Translations under genes and position numbers: made by a program
Shown: positions 45,877 to 53,080 of the stretch, one piece after another
Layout of the letters: each line of letters opens with the position of its first letter
How positions within the stretch are numbered: the first letter of the stretch is position 1
The notes under the pieces: generated by a model
What the model was told of the DNA's origin: nothing
What the model saw: the letters and a program-made list of their open reading frames with translations, nothing else
Database searches by the model: none
From: Streptomyces sp. ISL-1
Lineage (GTDB): Bacteria; Actinomycetota; Actinomycetes; Streptomycetales; Streptomycetaceae
DNA length: 64,000 nt
Direction of reading: 5' to 3'
NCBI RefSeq assembly: GCF_018614585.1
Contig: NZ_JAGGOI010000037.1
Coordinates: 1-64,000, forward strand

Positions 45877-45971
45877 GCATGGGGGTCCCCCGGACGAAGT
45901 CGGGGGGAGTCTCGTTGGGGAGCGGTGGTCGGTGGGCGCATCTCCCAGCGGTAGCCGGGGGAGGGCGGGGC
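45877..45971. repeat. Dispersed GC palindrome copy upstream of hisD
   Basis: GCATGGGGGTCCCCCGGACG followed by AAGTCGGGGGGAGTC is the same module as at 57605-57640 (GGGGGTCCCCCCGGACGAAG). The rest, to about 45971, is GC-rich with an imperfect CCCAGCGGTAGCCGGGGG arm. It sits between the divergent membrane-protein and hisD genes; no gene is visible in the 253-bp gap. Confidence 0.65.
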
Positions 45972-45972
45972 G

Positions 45973-45989
45973 GTATCAGCCAGTGATAC
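45973..45989. promoter_or_regulatory. GTATCA/TGATAC palindrome before hisD
   Basis: A perfect 6-bp inverted repeat GTATCA-GCCAG-TGATAC, centred about 49 nt upstream of the hisD start. It is the only AT-rich symmetric element in the his operon promoter region and is a candidate operator. No clear -35/-10 pair was found to anchor it. Confidence 0.4.
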
Positions 45990-46029
45990 GGAGGACCAGC
46001 GGCTGATTCCGGTCTGAGAGAATTGCTCT

Positions 46030-47361
46030 GTGATCTATCGAATCGATCTGCGTGGCGACGCCCTCCCCGAGGGTGCCGCTCTGCGTGACCTGCTGCCCCG
46101 TGCCGAGTTCGACGTGGAAGCCGCCCTGGAGAAGGTGCGGCCCATCTGCGAGGACGTGCATCATCGCGGCACGGCGGCGCTGATCGAGTACGCGGAGAAG
46201 TTCGACGGTGTGAAGCTGGACCGGGTGCGAGTGCCCGCGGCGGCGCTCGCCGACGCCCTGGAGCAGCTCGACCCCCAGGTCAGGGCCGCTCTGGAGGAGT
46301 CGATCCGGCGCGCCAGGATCGTGCACCGCGCGCAGCGCCGCGACGAGCACACCACCCAGGTCGTCCCCGGCGGCACCGTCACCGAGAAGTGGGTGCCGGT
46401 CGAGCGCGTCGGTCTGTACACACCGGGCGGACGCTCCGTCTACCCCTCCTCCGTGATCATGAACGTGGTGCCGGCGCAGGAGGCGGGGGTCGAGTCCATC
46501 GCGCTCGCCTCCCCGCCGCAGAAAGAGTTCGGGGGGCTTCCGCACCCCACGATCCTGGCCGCCTGCGCACTGCTCGGCGTCGACGAGGTGTACGCCACGG
46601 GCGGCGCCCAGGCCGTCGCGATGTTCGCGTACGGCACCTCCGGACCTGACGGCTGCGCCCCCGCGAACATGGTGACGGGCCCCGGCAATATCTGGGTCGC
46701 CGCAGCCAAGCGGTACTTCACCGGCCGGATCGGCATCGACACCGAGGCGGGCCCGACCGAGATCGCGGTCCTCGCCGACTCCACCGCCGACCCGGTGCAC
46801 GTCGCCGCCGACCTGATCAGCCAGGCCGAGCACGACCCGATGGCCGCCGCCGTGCTGGTCACCGACTCCGTCGAGCTGGCCGACGCGGTCGAGAAGGAGC
46901 TCGAGCCGCAGGTCGCGGCCACCAAGCACATCGAGGACCGGATCGTTCCGGCGCTGAGCGGCAAGCAGTCCGCGATCGTCCTGGTCGACGGCGTCGAAGA
47001 GGGCCTGCGGGTCGTCAATGCGTACGGCGCCGAGCACCTGGAGATCCACACCGCCGACGCCGCCGCGGTCGCCGCCCGGGTCCGCAACGCCGGCGCGATC
47101 TTCGTCGGCCCGTGGTCGCCCGTCTCGCTCGGCGACTACTGCGCCGGTTCCAACCACGTCCTGCCGACCGGCGGCTGCGCCTGCCACTCCTCGGGCCTGT
47201 CCGTGCAGTCCTTCCTGCGCGGCATCCACATCGTCGACTACACCCGCGACGCACTCGCCGAGGTGACGCACCATGTCGTCACGCTCGCCGAGGCCGAGGA
47301 CCTGCCCGCGCACGGCGCCGCCCTCAAGGCACGCTTCGGATGGAAGGTGCCCGAGCAGTGA
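46030..47361 (+). CDS. hisD: Histidinol dehydrogenase
   Basis: Zinc enzyme that oxidises L-histidinol to L-histidine in two NAD-dependent steps. The 443 residues include GLYTPGGRSVYPSSVIMN, YATGGAQAVA, VTGPGNIWVA, DTEAGPTEIAVLAD and the active-site region QAEHDPMAAAVL, all family signatures. GTG 46030 is the first gene of a long his operon; hisC overlaps its stop by 4 nt (GTGA). Confidence 0.97.
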   Translation: MIYRIDLRGDALPEGAALRDLLPRAEFDVEAALEKVRPICEDVHHRGTAALIEYAEKFDGVKLDRVRVPAAALADALEQLDPQVRAALEESIRRARIVHRAQRRDEHTTQVVPGGTVTEKWVPVERVGLYTPGGRSVYPSSVIMNVVPAQEAGVESIALASPPQKEFGGLPHPTILAACALLGVDEVYATGGAQAVAMFAYGTSGPDGCAPANMVTGPGNIWVAAAKRYFTGRIGIDTEAGPTEIAVLADSTADPVHVAADLISQAEHDPMAAAVLVTDSVELADAVEKELEPQVAATKHIEDRIVPALSGKQSAIVLVDGVEEGLRVVNAYGAEHLEIHTADAAAVAARVRNAGAIFVGPWSPVSLGDYCAGSNHVLPTGGCACHSSGLSVQSFLRGIHIVDYTRDALAEVTHHVVTLAEAEDLPAHGAALKARFGWKVPEQ

Positions 47362-48464
47362 CCGGAATCGATGATCTGCCCATCCGCGACGAGCTTCGCG
47401 GCAAGTCCCCGTACGGGGCGCCCCAGCTCGACGTCCCCGTGCAGCTGAACACCAACGAGAACCCGTACCCGCTGCCCGAGCCGCTGGTCGAGCGGATCGC
47501 CCAGCGGGTCGCGGAGGCCGCGCGCGGGCTCAACCGCTACCCCGACCGGGACGCCGTCGAACTGCGCACCGAACTCGCCCGCTATCTCACCCGTACGGCC
47601 GGGCACGAGGTGAGCCGCGCCAACGTCTGGGCCGCCAACGGTTCCAACGAGGTCATCCAGCAGCTGCTGCAGACCTTCGGCGGCCCGGGCCGCAGCGCCA
47701 TCGGCTTTGAGCCCTCGTACTCGATGCACGGCCTCATCGCGCGCGGCACGGGCACCGAATGGATCTCCGGACCGCGCCGCGAGGACTTCACGATCGACCT
47801 CGACGCGGCAGCCGCGGCCATCGCCGAGCACCGCCCCGACGTCGTCTTCATCACCTCGCCCAACAACCCGACGGGCACCGCGGTTCAGGCCGGAACCGTC
47901 CTCGCGCTGTACGAGGCGGCCCAGGCCGCCAAGCCGTCCCTGGTGGTCGTCGACGAGGCGTACGTCGAATTCAGCCATGGCCCCTCGCTGCTTCCGCTGA
48001 TCGAGGGCCGGCCGAACCTGGTGGTCTCCCGCACCATGTCCAAGGCCTTCGGCGCGGCCGGTCTGCGCCTGGGCTATCTGGCCGCCCACCCCGCGGTGGT
48101 CGACGCCGTCCAGCTGGTGCGCCTGCCGTACCACCTGTCCGCCGTCACCCAGGCCACCGCGCTGGCCGCGCTGGAGCACACCGATACGCTGCTCGGGTAT
48201 GTCGAGCAGCTGAAGCGGGAGCGGGACCGGCTGGTCACCGAGTTGCGGGCGATCGGCTGGGAGGTCACCGAATCGGATGCCAACTTCGTCCAGTTCGGCC
48301 GCTTCGCCGACAGTCATGAGGCCTGGCAGAAGATCCTCGACCGGGGTGTCCTGGTCCGTGACAACCAAGTGCCCGGGTGGCTGCGGGTCACCGCCGGCAC
48401 CCCTGATGAGAACGACGCGTTTCTCGACGCGGTCCGTGAGCTGAAGAAGGAGTACGACGCATGA
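47358..48464 (+). CDS. hisC: Histidinol-phosphate aminotransferase
   Basis: PLP enzyme converting imidazole-acetol phosphate to histidinol phosphate. GTG 47358 overlaps the hisD stop and gives 368 residues. Motifs are NTNENPYPLPE near the start, ANGSNEVIQQ, TSPNNPTGT, VVDEAYVEF and the PLP lysine K229 in SRTMSKAFGAAGLRLGY. The stop overlaps the hisB ATG. Confidence 0.96.
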   Translation: MTGIDDLPIRDELRGKSPYGAPQLDVPVQLNTNENPYPLPEPLVERIAQRVAEAARGLNRYPDRDAVELRTELARYLTRTAGHEVSRANVWAANGSNEVIQQLLQTFGGPGRSAIGFEPSYSMHGLIARGTGTEWISGPRREDFTIDLDAAAAAIAEHRPDVVFITSPNNPTGTAVQAGTVLALYEAAQAAKPSLVVVDEAYVEFSHGPSLLPLIEGRPNLVVSRTMSKAFGAAGLRLGYLAAHPAVVDAVQLVRLPYHLSAVTQATALAALEHTDTLLGYVEQLKRERDRLVTELRAIGWEVTESDANFVQFGRFADSHEAWQKILDRGVLVRDNQVPGWLRVTAGTPDENDAFLDAVRELKKEYDA

Positions 48465-49054
48465 GCCGCGTAGGCCGTGTCGAACGCACCACCAAGGAGA
48501 CGTCCGTCGTCGTCGAGATCGACCTCGACGGCCACGGAAAGGTCGACGTGTCGACCGGGGTCGGGTTCTACGACCACATGCTCGACCAGCTCGGCCGCCA
48601 CGGCCTGTTCGACCTCACTGTGAAGACCGAGGGCGATCTGCACATCGACTCGCACCACACCATCGAGGACACCGCCCTCGCGCTCGGGGCCGCCTTCAAG
48701 CAGGCGCTCGGCGACAAGGTGGGGATTTATCGATTCGGCAACTGCACCGTGCCACTGGACGAGTCCCTCGCCCAGGTCACCGTGGACCTCTCGGGCCGCC
48801 CGTATCTCGTGCACAGGGAGCCCGAGAACATGGCGCCCATGATCGGCTCGTACGACACGACCATGACCCGGCACATCTTCGAGTCCTTCGTCGCACAGGC
48901 CCAGATCGCCCTGCACATCCACGTCCCGTACGGGCGCAACGCGCACCACATCGTGGAGTGCCAGTTCAAGGCGCTGGCCCGGGCTCTGCGATACGCCTCG
49001 GAGCGCGACCCGCGCGCCGTGGGCATCCTCCCCTCCACGAAGGGCGCACTGTGA
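48461..49054 (+). CDS. hisB: Imidazoleglycerol-phosphate dehydratase
   Basis: Mn-dependent dehydratase forming imidazole-acetol phosphate. The 197-residue monofunctional form (no phosphatase domain) has the metal-binding His/Glu clusters VGFYDHMLDQLGRHG, DSHHTIEDTALALG and NAHHIVECQFKALARALR. ATG 48461 overlaps the hisC stop. Its own TGA overlaps a GTG that opens the repeat-encoded frame downstream. Confidence 0.97.
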   Translation: MSRVGRVERTTKETSVVVEIDLDGHGKVDVSTGVGFYDHMLDQLGRHGLFDLTVKTEGDLHIDSHHTIEDTALALGAAFKQALGDKVGIYRFGNCTVPLDESLAQVTVDLSGRPYLVHREPENMAPMIGSYDTTMTRHIFESFVAQAQIALHIHVPYGRNAHHIVECQFKALARALRYASERDPRAVGILPSTKGAL

Positions 49055-49236
49055 GCGACGCACAGGCGGCCGCCGGGCCGCACGTGGCCCCGAAGGCGGC
49101 ACCTCTGCGCCGCGTGGGCGGAGAAGCGAACGAAAAGGTCGCAGTGAGCGACGCGCACGCGGCCGCCGGGCCGCACGTGACCTTGAAGGCGGCACCTCTG
49201 CGCCGCGTGGGCGGAGAAGCGAACGAGAAGGTAACC
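49051..49236 (+). repeat. 93-bp direct tandem repeat in the his operon
   Basis: Two units, 49051-49143 and 49144-49236, differ at only about a dozen positions. Each begins GTGAGCGACGC and ends with a ribosome-site-like GAAAAGG or GAGAAGG, so the second unit's end supplies the Shine-Dalgarno of the 55-residue membrane gene and the first unit's end precedes an internal GTG. Confidence 0.9.
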
Positions 49237-49242
49237 CCATGA
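49051..49242 (+). CDS. 63-codon frame made of a 93-bp tandem duplication
   Basis: From GTG 49051 (overlapping the hisB TGA) the frame reads two copies of a 31-residue unit, ending TGA 49240-49242 inside the ATG of the next gene. Unit 1 contains VSDAQAAAGPHVAPKAAPLR and unit 2 VSDAHAAAGPHVTLKAAPLR; both continue RRVGGEANEKV. The peptide has no recognisable domain and may only keep ribosomes moving from hisB to the small membrane gene. It could equally be untranslated repeat DNA. The frame and the double 4-nt overlap argue for translation. Confidence 0.5.
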   Translation: MSDAQAAAGPHVAPKAAPLRRVGGEANEKVAVSDAHAAAGPHVTLKAAPLRRVGGEANEKVTP

Positions 49243-49406
49243 CCGGCCTCTCCACCATTCTCATCGTCGTCGGGCTCTTCCTCGCCGGCGGTGTGTACTC
49301 CTTCTCCAAGCAGAAGATGCCCAAGGGCCTGATCGTGCTCCTCACCATCGCCTCCGTGATGTGCCTGGTCGCCGGCGTCCTGCGGATCCAGGGGGTCTGG
49401 GCATGA
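49239..49406 (+). CDS. Small two-segment membrane protein in the his operon
   Basis: A 55-residue product, MTGLSTILIVVGLFLAGG to VLRIQGVWA, with two hydrophobic segments (about 5-21 and 29-48) joined by a basic turn SFSKQKMPKG. ATG 49239 has GAGAAGG 8 nt upstream and overlaps the preceding TGA. Its TGA (49404-49406) overlaps the hisH ATG. The coupled position makes it very likely to be real. No known function; it has no motif linking it to histidine synthesis. Confidence 0.82.
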   Translation: MTGLSTILIVVGLFLAGGVYSFSKQKMPKGLIVLLTIASVMCLVAGVLRIQGVWA

Positions 49407-50044
49407 GCACTCCGAAGAAGGTCGTCGTCTTCGACTACGGATTCGGCAATATCCGCTCCGCCGAGCGCGCGCTGGCCCGCGTCGGCGCGGACGTCGAGAT
49501 CACCCGTGACTTCGACACGGCCATGAACGCCGACGGGCTCCTCGTCCCCGGCGTCGGCGCCTTCTCCGCCTGCATGGAAGGCCTCAAGAAGGCCCGAGGC
49601 GAGTGGATCATCGGCCGCCGACTCTCCGGCGGCCGCCCGGTCATGGGCATCTGCGTCGGCATGCAGATCCTCTTCGCACGCGGCATCGAGCACGGCGTGG
49701 AGAGCGAGGGCCTCGACGAATGGCCCGGCACGGTCGGCCCGCTGAAGGCGCCGATCGTTCCCCACATGGGCTGGAACACCGTCGAGTCGCCGACCGGCAG
49801 CACGCTCTTCGCCGGAGTCGACGCCGATGCCCGGTTCTACTTCGTGCACTCCTACGCCGTGCACGAGTGGAGCCTGGAAGTGACCAACGCCGCCATCCGC
49901 GCGCCCCAGGTCACCTGGGCGACGCACGGCGAGCGCTTTGTCGCCGCCGTCGAGAACGGCCCGCTGTGGGCGACCCAGTTCCACCCCGAGAAGTCCGGCG
50001 ACGCCGGCGCCCAGCTGCTGACCAACTGGATCGAGACGCTGTAA
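49403..50044 (+). CDS. hisH: Imidazole glycerol phosphate synthase, glutaminase subunit
   Basis: Class I glutamine amidotransferase that feeds ammonia to HisF. ATG 49403 (overlapping the previous stop) gives 213 residues beginning MSTPKKVVVFDYGFGNIRS. The catalytic triad is Cys84 (GICVGMQ), His194 and Glu196 (FHPEKSG). The stop TAA shares its last base with the hisA/priA start. Confidence 0.97.
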   Translation: MSTPKKVVVFDYGFGNIRSAERALARVGADVEITRDFDTAMNADGLLVPGVGAFSACMEGLKKARGEWIIGRRLSGGRPVMGICVGMQILFARGIEHGVESEGLDEWPGTVGPLKAPIVPHMGWNTVESPTGSTLFAGVDADARFYFVHSYAVHEWSLEVTNAAIRAPQVTWATHGERFVAAVENGPLWATQFHPEKSGDAGAQLLTNWIETL

Positions 50045-50769
50045 TGCCGAAGCTTGAACTCCTCCCCGCCGTCGATGTCCGCGACGGCCAGGCCGTCCGC
50101 CTCGTGCACGGTGAGTCCGGTACGGAGACGTCGTACGGCTCTCCGCTGGAGGCCGCCCTGGCCTGGCAGCGCGCGGGCGCCGAGTGGCTGCATCTGGTCG
50201 ACCTGGACGCGGCCTTCGGTACCGGCGACAACCGGGCGCTGATCGCCGAGGTCGCCGGCGCGATGGACATAAAGGTCGAGCTCTCCGGCGGCATCCGCGA
50301 CGACGCCTCGCTCGCGGCCGCGCTGGCCACCGGCTGCACCCGGGTCAACCTGGGGACGGCCGCGCTGGAGACCCCCGAGTGGGTCGCCAAGGTCATCGCC
50401 GAGCACGGCGACAAGATCGCGGTCGGCCTGGACGTACGTGGCACGACGCTGCGCGGGCGCGGCTGGACCCGCGACGGCGGCGACCTCTACGAGACGCTCG
50501 CCCGGCTCGACTCCGAGGGCTGCGCCCGCTACGTCGTCACCGACATCGCCAAGGACGGCACCCTGCAGGGCCCCAACCTGGAACTGCTGAAGAACGTCTG
50601 CGCGGCCACCGACAAGCCGGTCGTCGCCTCCGGCGGCGTCTCCTCGCTGGACGACCTGCGGGCGATCGCCTCGCTGGTGCCCGAGGGCGTCGAGGGCGCG
50701 ATCGTCGGCAAGGCGCTGTACGCGAAGGCGTTCACCCTCGAAGAGGCGCTCGCGGCGGTGTCGGCATGA
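50044..50769 (+). CDS. priA: Bifunctional ProFAR / phosphoribosylanthranilate isomerase PriA
   Basis: The (beta/alpha)8 isomerase of histidine synthesis, which in streptomycetes and mycobacteria also performs the TrpF step of tryptophan synthesis. The 241 residues carry the catalytic aspartates D11 (LPAVDVRDGQAVRL) and D130 (AVGLDVRG). No trpF occurs in the trp cluster of this window, consistent with the dual role. ATG 50044 abuts the hisH stop. The stop overlaps the ridA-like gene. Confidence 0.94.
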   Translation: MPKLELLPAVDVRDGQAVRLVHGESGTETSYGSPLEAALAWQRAGAEWLHLVDLDAAFGTGDNRALIAEVAGAMDIKVELSGGIRDDASLAAALATGCTRVNLGTAALETPEWVAKVIAEHGDKIAVGLDVRGTTLRGRGWTRDGGDLYETLARLDSEGCARYVVTDIAKDGTLQGPNLELLKNVCAATDKPVVASGGVSSLDDLRAIASLVPEGVEGAIVGKALYAKAFTLEEALAAVSA

Positions 50770-51176
50770 CCGACTCCGGCTCTGATTCCGTACGACGCAT
50801 CGGCTCCGACGGACCGTGGGAGGAAGCCTTCGGCTACTCCCGCGCCGTCCAGCTTCCGAACGGCCTGGTCCTGGTCTCCGGCTGCACCTCGGTCGTGGGC
50901 GGCCAGATCGCCGCGGGCGGCCCCTACGAGCAGGCGGTGACCGCCTTCGGCGTCGCCCTCGACACGCTGAAGGAGCTGGGCCTGGGCCGGGAGGACGTGG
51001 TGCGTACGCGGATGTACATCACGCACGCCCGGGACGTGGACGAGGTCGGCCGCGCCCACAAGGAACTGTTCGACGACGTCCGTCCGGCCGCGTCGATGCT
51101 CATCGTCTCCGGCTTCGTCGACCCGAGCCTGGTCGTCGAGATCGAGGTCGAGGCCTACCGAGGAGGTGCCCAATGA
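50766..51176 (+). CDS. RidA/YjgF-family enamine/imine deaminase
   Basis: A 136-residue RidA-superfamily protein, likely to hydrolyse reactive enamines or imines released by PLP enzymes. Conserved segments are FGYSRAVQLPNGLVLVSGCT, the trimer-interface region and RTRMYITHARDVDEVGRAH. The canonical RidA arginine corresponds to that MYIT segment. ATG 50766 overlaps the priA stop and its TGA overlaps the hisF ATG, so it is firmly inside the his operon. Confidence 0.9.
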   Translation: MTDSGSDSVRRIGSDGPWEEAFGYSRAVQLPNGLVLVSGCTSVVGGQIAAGGPYEQAVTAFGVALDTLKELGLGREDVVRTRMYITHARDVDEVGRAHKELFDDVRPAASMLIVSGFVDPSLVVEIEVEAYRGGAQ

Positions 51177-51928
51177 CTCTCGCGGTCCGAGTCATCCCTT
51201 GCCTGGACGTGGAGAACGGCCGGGTCGTCAAGGGAGTCAACTTCCAGAATCTGCGCGACGCGGGCGACCCCGTGGAGATGGCCAAGCTGTACGACGCCGA
51301 GGGCGCCGACGAGCTGACCTTCCTCGACATCTCGGCCTCGTCCGGCAACCGTGAGACCACGTACGACGTGGTGCGCCGCACCGCCGAGCAGGTCTTCATC
51401 CCGCTGACCGTGGGCGGCGGCGTGCGCAGCGTCGACGATGTGGACAAGCTACTGCGCGCGGGCGCGGACAAGGTGGGCGTGAACACCGCGGCGATCGCCC
51501 GCCCCGAGCTGATCCGCGAGATCGCGGATCGCTTCGGCCGCCAGGTGCTGGTGCTCTCCGTCGACGCACGGCGTACTCCCGAGGGCTCCTTCGAGGTCAC
51601 CACACACGGCGGGCGCAAGGGCACCGGCATCGACGCCGTCGAATGGGCGCACCGGGCCGCCGAGTTGGGCGCGGGCGAGATCCTGCTCAACTCGATGGAC
51701 GCCGACGGCACCAAGGACGGCTACGACATCGAGATGATCGCGGCGGTCCGTGAGCACGTGTCCGTCCCGGTCATTGCGAGCGGCGGCGCGGGCAAGTCGG
51801 CGGACTTCCCCCCGGCCGTCGCGGCGGGCGCGGACGCGGTGCTGGCGGCCTCGGTGTTCCACTTCGGCGATCTGCGGATCTCCCAGGTCAAGGACACCCT
51901 GCGCAGGGCGGGACACCCCGTCCGCTGA
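51173..51928 (+). CDS. hisF: Imidazole glycerol phosphate synthase, cyclase subunit
   Basis: The (beta/alpha)8 cyclase partner of HisH. The 251 residues have catalytic Asp12 (VIPCLDVENGRVVKG) and Asp131 (VLSVDARRT), plus GVNFQNLRDAGDP and VIASGGAGKSADF. ATG 51173 has AGGAGG 8 nt upstream. The last gene of the operon: the next gene is convergent after only 55 bp, and no strong terminator hairpin is seen there. Confidence 0.97.
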   Translation: MTLAVRVIPCLDVENGRVVKGVNFQNLRDAGDPVEMAKLYDAEGADELTFLDISASSGNRETTYDVVRRTAEQVFIPLTVGGGVRSVDDVDKLLRAGADKVGVNTAAIARPELIREIADRFGRQVLVLSVDARRTPEGSFEVTTHGGRKGTGIDAVEWAHRAAELGAGEILLNSMDADGTKDGYDIEMIAAVREHVSVPVIASGGAGKSADFPPAVAAGADAVLAASVFHFGDLRISQVKDTLRRAGHPVR

Positions 51929-51983
51929 CCTCACCCCGGCCTCGAGTACGTGGCGTGGCGTGCCGTGGCGGGACAACGACGAC

Positions 51984-52619
51984 CTACATCCCGAACGCCT
52001 CGGCCTCATGCAGCCGCGCGATCGCGTCCTTGTCCCCCTCCAGCTCCACCCGCGCCACGTCCTGCCGCCCGAAGGCGAACATCGTCAGCTCACCCGGCTC
52101 CCCTGTCGCTGTCACCACGGGTGCGCCGCGGCGGGCGACCGCGGTCTGCCCGTCCGTACGCCGCAACACAACCCCGACCGGCGCCTTACGGCCCAGCAGC
52201 CTGGCCGCCTTCTCCAGACGCGACCACAGGGCATCCTCGAAGACCCGGTCCAGTTCGCGCGGCGTCCAGTCCGGCTGCGCCCGGCGCACATCCTCGCCGT
52301 GCACATAGAACTCGACGGTGTTGGCCGCCTCGTCGAGCTGCTTGATGCCGTACGGCGACATCCGCGGCGGCCCCGTACGGATCAGCTGGATCAGCTCCTC
52401 GTACGGCTTCGATGCGAACTCGGCCTGGACCCGTTCCAGCCGGTCCTTCAGCGCGCCGAGCAGTATCCCGCCCGCCGCGTCCAGCCGCCGCTCGCGCACC
52501 ACCACATGGGCGGCCAGATCGCGGGTCTTCCAGCCCTCGCACAGGGTCTGGGCTTCGGGGCCCACCATCTCCAACAGGTCGGCGAGCAGAAGCCGTTCAC
52601 GCTTGGCATGGGTCGACAT
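51984..52619 (-). CDS. TIGR03085-type mycothiol/maleylpyruvate isomerase-like DinB-fold protein
   Basis: A 211-residue actinobacterial protein with the metal-binding four-helix layout of the MDMPI/DinB group. The N-terminal helix ERLLLADLLEMVGPEAQTLCEGWKTRDLAAHVVVRERRLD contains the first His. EFYVHGEDVRRAQPDW holds the His-x-x-Asp motif. The C-terminal beta domain is VVLRRTDGQTAVARRGAPVV. These proteins are often thiol-dependent or metal-dependent enzymes; this one is uncharacterised. ATG 52619 may be leaderless, since a TAGGCT hexamer is only 8 nt upstream. It is divergent from hisI. Confidence 0.82.
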   Translation of the reverse strand: MSTHAKRERLLLADLLEMVGPEAQTLCEGWKTRDLAAHVVVRERRLDAAGGILLGALKDRLERVQAEFASKPYEELIQLIRTGPPRMSPYGIKQLDEAANTVEFYVHGEDVRRAQPDWTPRELDRVFEDALWSRLEKAARLLGRKAPVGVVLRRTDGQTAVARRGAPVVTATGEPGELTMFAFGRQDVARVELEGDKDAIARLHEAEAFGM

Positions 52620-52703
52620 GTCCGCCAGCCTACGGTGGGCGCACCGGGTCCGCCCAGTGGACGCACCGCCCGCCGCCCCCGCCCAGCACGGCACAATGGC
52701 GGT

Positions 52704-53069
52704 ATGACCAGCAGTGTCCCCGCCAGCTCCCTCGATCCCACCCTCGCCGCGCGCCTCAGGCGCAGCGCCGACGGCCTGGTTCCGGCCATCGCCCAGCAGT
52801 ACGACACCGGTGAGGTGCTGATGCTCGGGTGGATGGACGACGAGGCCCTGCACCGCACCCTGACCACCGGCCGCTGCACCTACTGGTCCCGCAGCCGCCA
52901 GGAGTACTGGGTCAAGGGCGACACATCCGGCCATGTCCAGCACGTCAAGTCCGTCGCTCTCGACTGCGACGCCGACGCGATCCTCGTCAAGGTCGACCAG
53001 GTCGGCGCCGCCTGCCACACCGGGGACCGCACCTGCTTCGACGCCGACGTACTCCCCCTGGACCAGTAA
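52704..53069 (+). CDS. hisI: Phosphoribosyl-AMP cyclohydrolase
   Basis: Zinc enzyme of histidine synthesis. The 121-residue monofunctional HisI (no HisE domain) has EVLMLGWMDDEALHRTL, GRCTYWSRSRQEYWVKG and the Asp/Cys metal ligands in LDCDADAILVKVDQVGAACHTGDRTCF. ATG 52704 lies 84 bp from a divergent gene, so it has its own promoter. It reads into trpE after 11 nt, linking the his and trp pathways transcriptionally. Confidence 0.96.
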   Translation: MTSSVPASSLDPTLAARLRRSADGLVPAIAQQYDTGEVLMLGWMDDEALHRTLTTGRCTYWSRSRQEYWVKGDTSGHVQHVKSVALDCDADAILVKVDQVGAACHTGDRTCFDADVLPLDQ

Positions 53070-53080
53070 GGTCGGGCGCC

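Noticed and set aside
53070..53080. A trp leader peptide or attenuator before trpE
   Set aside because: Only 11 nt separate hisI and trpE, with no Trp codon run or alternative hairpins.
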